A stretch of 8,122 nucleotides of DNA from DASSFZ01 sp035693785. Its GTDB lineage: Bacteria; Chloroflexota; Anaerolineae; Fen-1058. A program made the translations under genes and the position numbers. This document shows, in pieces, positions 7,777-8,122 of the stretch; within the stretch, counting starts at the first letter, position 1, and each line of letters opens with the position of its first letter. The notes below the pieces were generated by a model. It did not search any database and was not told the origin of the DNA. It saw only the letters and a program-made list of their open reading frames with translations. The DNA is taken from contig DASSFZ010000388.1 in NCBI GenBank assembly GCA_035693785.1, positions 1 through 8,122 of the forward strand. Reading direction: 5' to 3'.

Positions 7777-7860
7777 TCATAGATCGATCTCCCGGCCTTC
7801 GATGAAGAGCCTTTCGCGTGGCTTGTAGCCTATCGCTTCGATGTGTTGCACACCATCCAT
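7777..7860 (-). CDS. Possible 27-residue leader/small ORF coupled to the Phd-like gene
   Basis: ATG 7860 opens a 27-codon frame (MDGVQHIEAIGYKPRERLFI then EGREIDL). Its TGA stop overlaps the Phd-like start as ATGA, an arrangement typical of translational coupling. Composition is mixed charged/hydrophobic and protein-like. No good ribosome-binding site precedes it and I recognise no family, so it may be a chance frame or the remnant of a larger gene. Confidence 0.3.
   Translation of the reverse strand: MDGVQHIEAIGYKPRERLFIEGREIDL
7781..7790. promoter_or_regulatory. 10-bp palindrome between RBS and start of the Phd-like gene
   Basis: AGATCGATCT is a perfect palindrome that directly abuts the ATG (7778-7780) and lies just after the GGGAG ribosome-binding site on the - strand. 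Phd/YefM-type proteins commonly autoregulate by binding palindromes at their own 5' end, so an operator is possible. Ten palindromic bases can also occur by chance in GATC-rich DNA. Confidence 0.3.
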
Positions 7861-7874
7861 ACTGCTGGCTGTCG

Positions 7875-8122
7875 CTAAGCTCCAACCAGCACCTTCAGCC
7901 AGGTGGCGTCTTCGGAGGAAAGGGCCGGCAGCGGCGGCGACTGGCTGTAATCCACCGAGAGTTCGTAGGCTGCTTCATCGTAGATCGCAGCCAGGGCCGG
8001 CGACAGTGCCAGGGGCACATCCGGGTCGGGATCGCGCAACGGAACGGGGACGGTGGGGAGTCGATCCTGCAATCGGAGCGGCCAGACTTCTGCGACGCCG
8101 GAATGCGCGCGTATCAGGCTGA
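7875..8122 (-). CDS. DUF4058 family protein, C-terminal part (cut by window edge)
   Basis: The frame is open on the - strand from the right window edge to the TAG at 7875-7877, giving 82 visible residues. The sequence AEVWPLRLQDRLPTVPVPLR, then DPDPDVPLAL, a short helix (AIYDEAAYEL), VDYSQSPPLP and a closing LSSEDATWLKVLV match the typical C-terminus of DUF4058 proteins as I recall them. Such proteins are frequent in cyanobacteria, Chloroflexota and planctomycetes and have no established function. The N-terminal portion lies beyond the window. TTG at 8072 is internal, not the start, because the conserved EVWPLRL block continues upstream of it. It ends 14 bases before the possible small ORF and 94 bases before the Phd-like gene, so co-transcription with them is plausible. 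Confidence 0.85.
   Translation of the reverse strand, partial: SLIRAHSGVAEVWPLRLQDRLPTVPVPLRDPDPDVPLALSPALAAIYDEAAYELSVDYSQSPPLPALSSEDATWLKVLVGA

Noticed and set aside
7781..7885. 35-residue N-terminal extension of the Phd-like protein
   Set aside because: The extension overlaps the end of DUF4058 and reads as unstructured Arg-rich sequence; a good ribosome-binding site stands before ATG 7780 instead.

Overview
The window is about 62% GC by eye and gene-dense. It reads as chromosomal DNA from a free-living bacterium, most likely a member of the Chloroflexota. That placement is an inference from three things: a DUF4058 C-terminus, a GT-C/DUF2142-like membrane protein next to a BNR-repeat protein, and heptanucleotide tandem arrays at gene edges of the sort I associate with Chloroflexota and cyanobacteria. 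No rRNA, tRNA, CRISPR array, transposase or phage gene is visible.

Layout. The left half (1-5340) is on the + strand: methionyl-tRNA synthetase lacking its first few residues, a ComEA-like membrane-anchored DNA-binding protein, a secreted or membrane-anchored protein with six Asp-box (BNR) repeats, and a polytopic GT-C/DUF2142-like membrane protein. The right half (5359-8122) is on the - strand. Read in transcription order it holds the C-terminus of a DUF4058 protein, a possible 27-codon ORF, a Phd/YefM-like small protein, an ABC transporter ATPase of the PotA/FbpC type, a DUF402 protein and a stand-alone CinA/PncC NMN amidohydrolase. ABC ATPase, DUF402 and pncC overlap end to end (8 bp and 4 bp), so they probably form one translationally coupled operon. 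The two halves converge with only 18 bp between stop codons. No gene-free stretch exceeds 300 bases. The longest are 2415-2548 (almost entirely one tandem array), 1726-1820 (a long imperfect stem-loop) and 7781-7874 (a possible small ORF).

Function. The genes are mostly housekeeping (metG, pncC), surface or uptake related (ComEA-like, BNR protein, GT-C protein, ABC ATPase) or unassigned (DUF402, DUF4058, Phd-like). No known defence or biosynthetic system can be assembled from them.

The unusual feature is a set of short tandem repeats, mostly 7 bp per unit, at or across many gene boundaries. There are 18 heptamers from the comEA-like stop to the BNR gene, 4 over the GT-C start codon, 4.6 perfect heptamers inside the GT-C gene, decamers across the convergent stops, an 11-mer pair at the DUF402/pncC junction, 8 heptamers that become the start and N-terminus of DUF402, and duplicated heptamers flanking a palindrome inside the ABC ATPase TOBE region. 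Most arrays differ in sequence but share a GAT (or ATC) core. pncC is bracketed by two copies of nearly the same motif.
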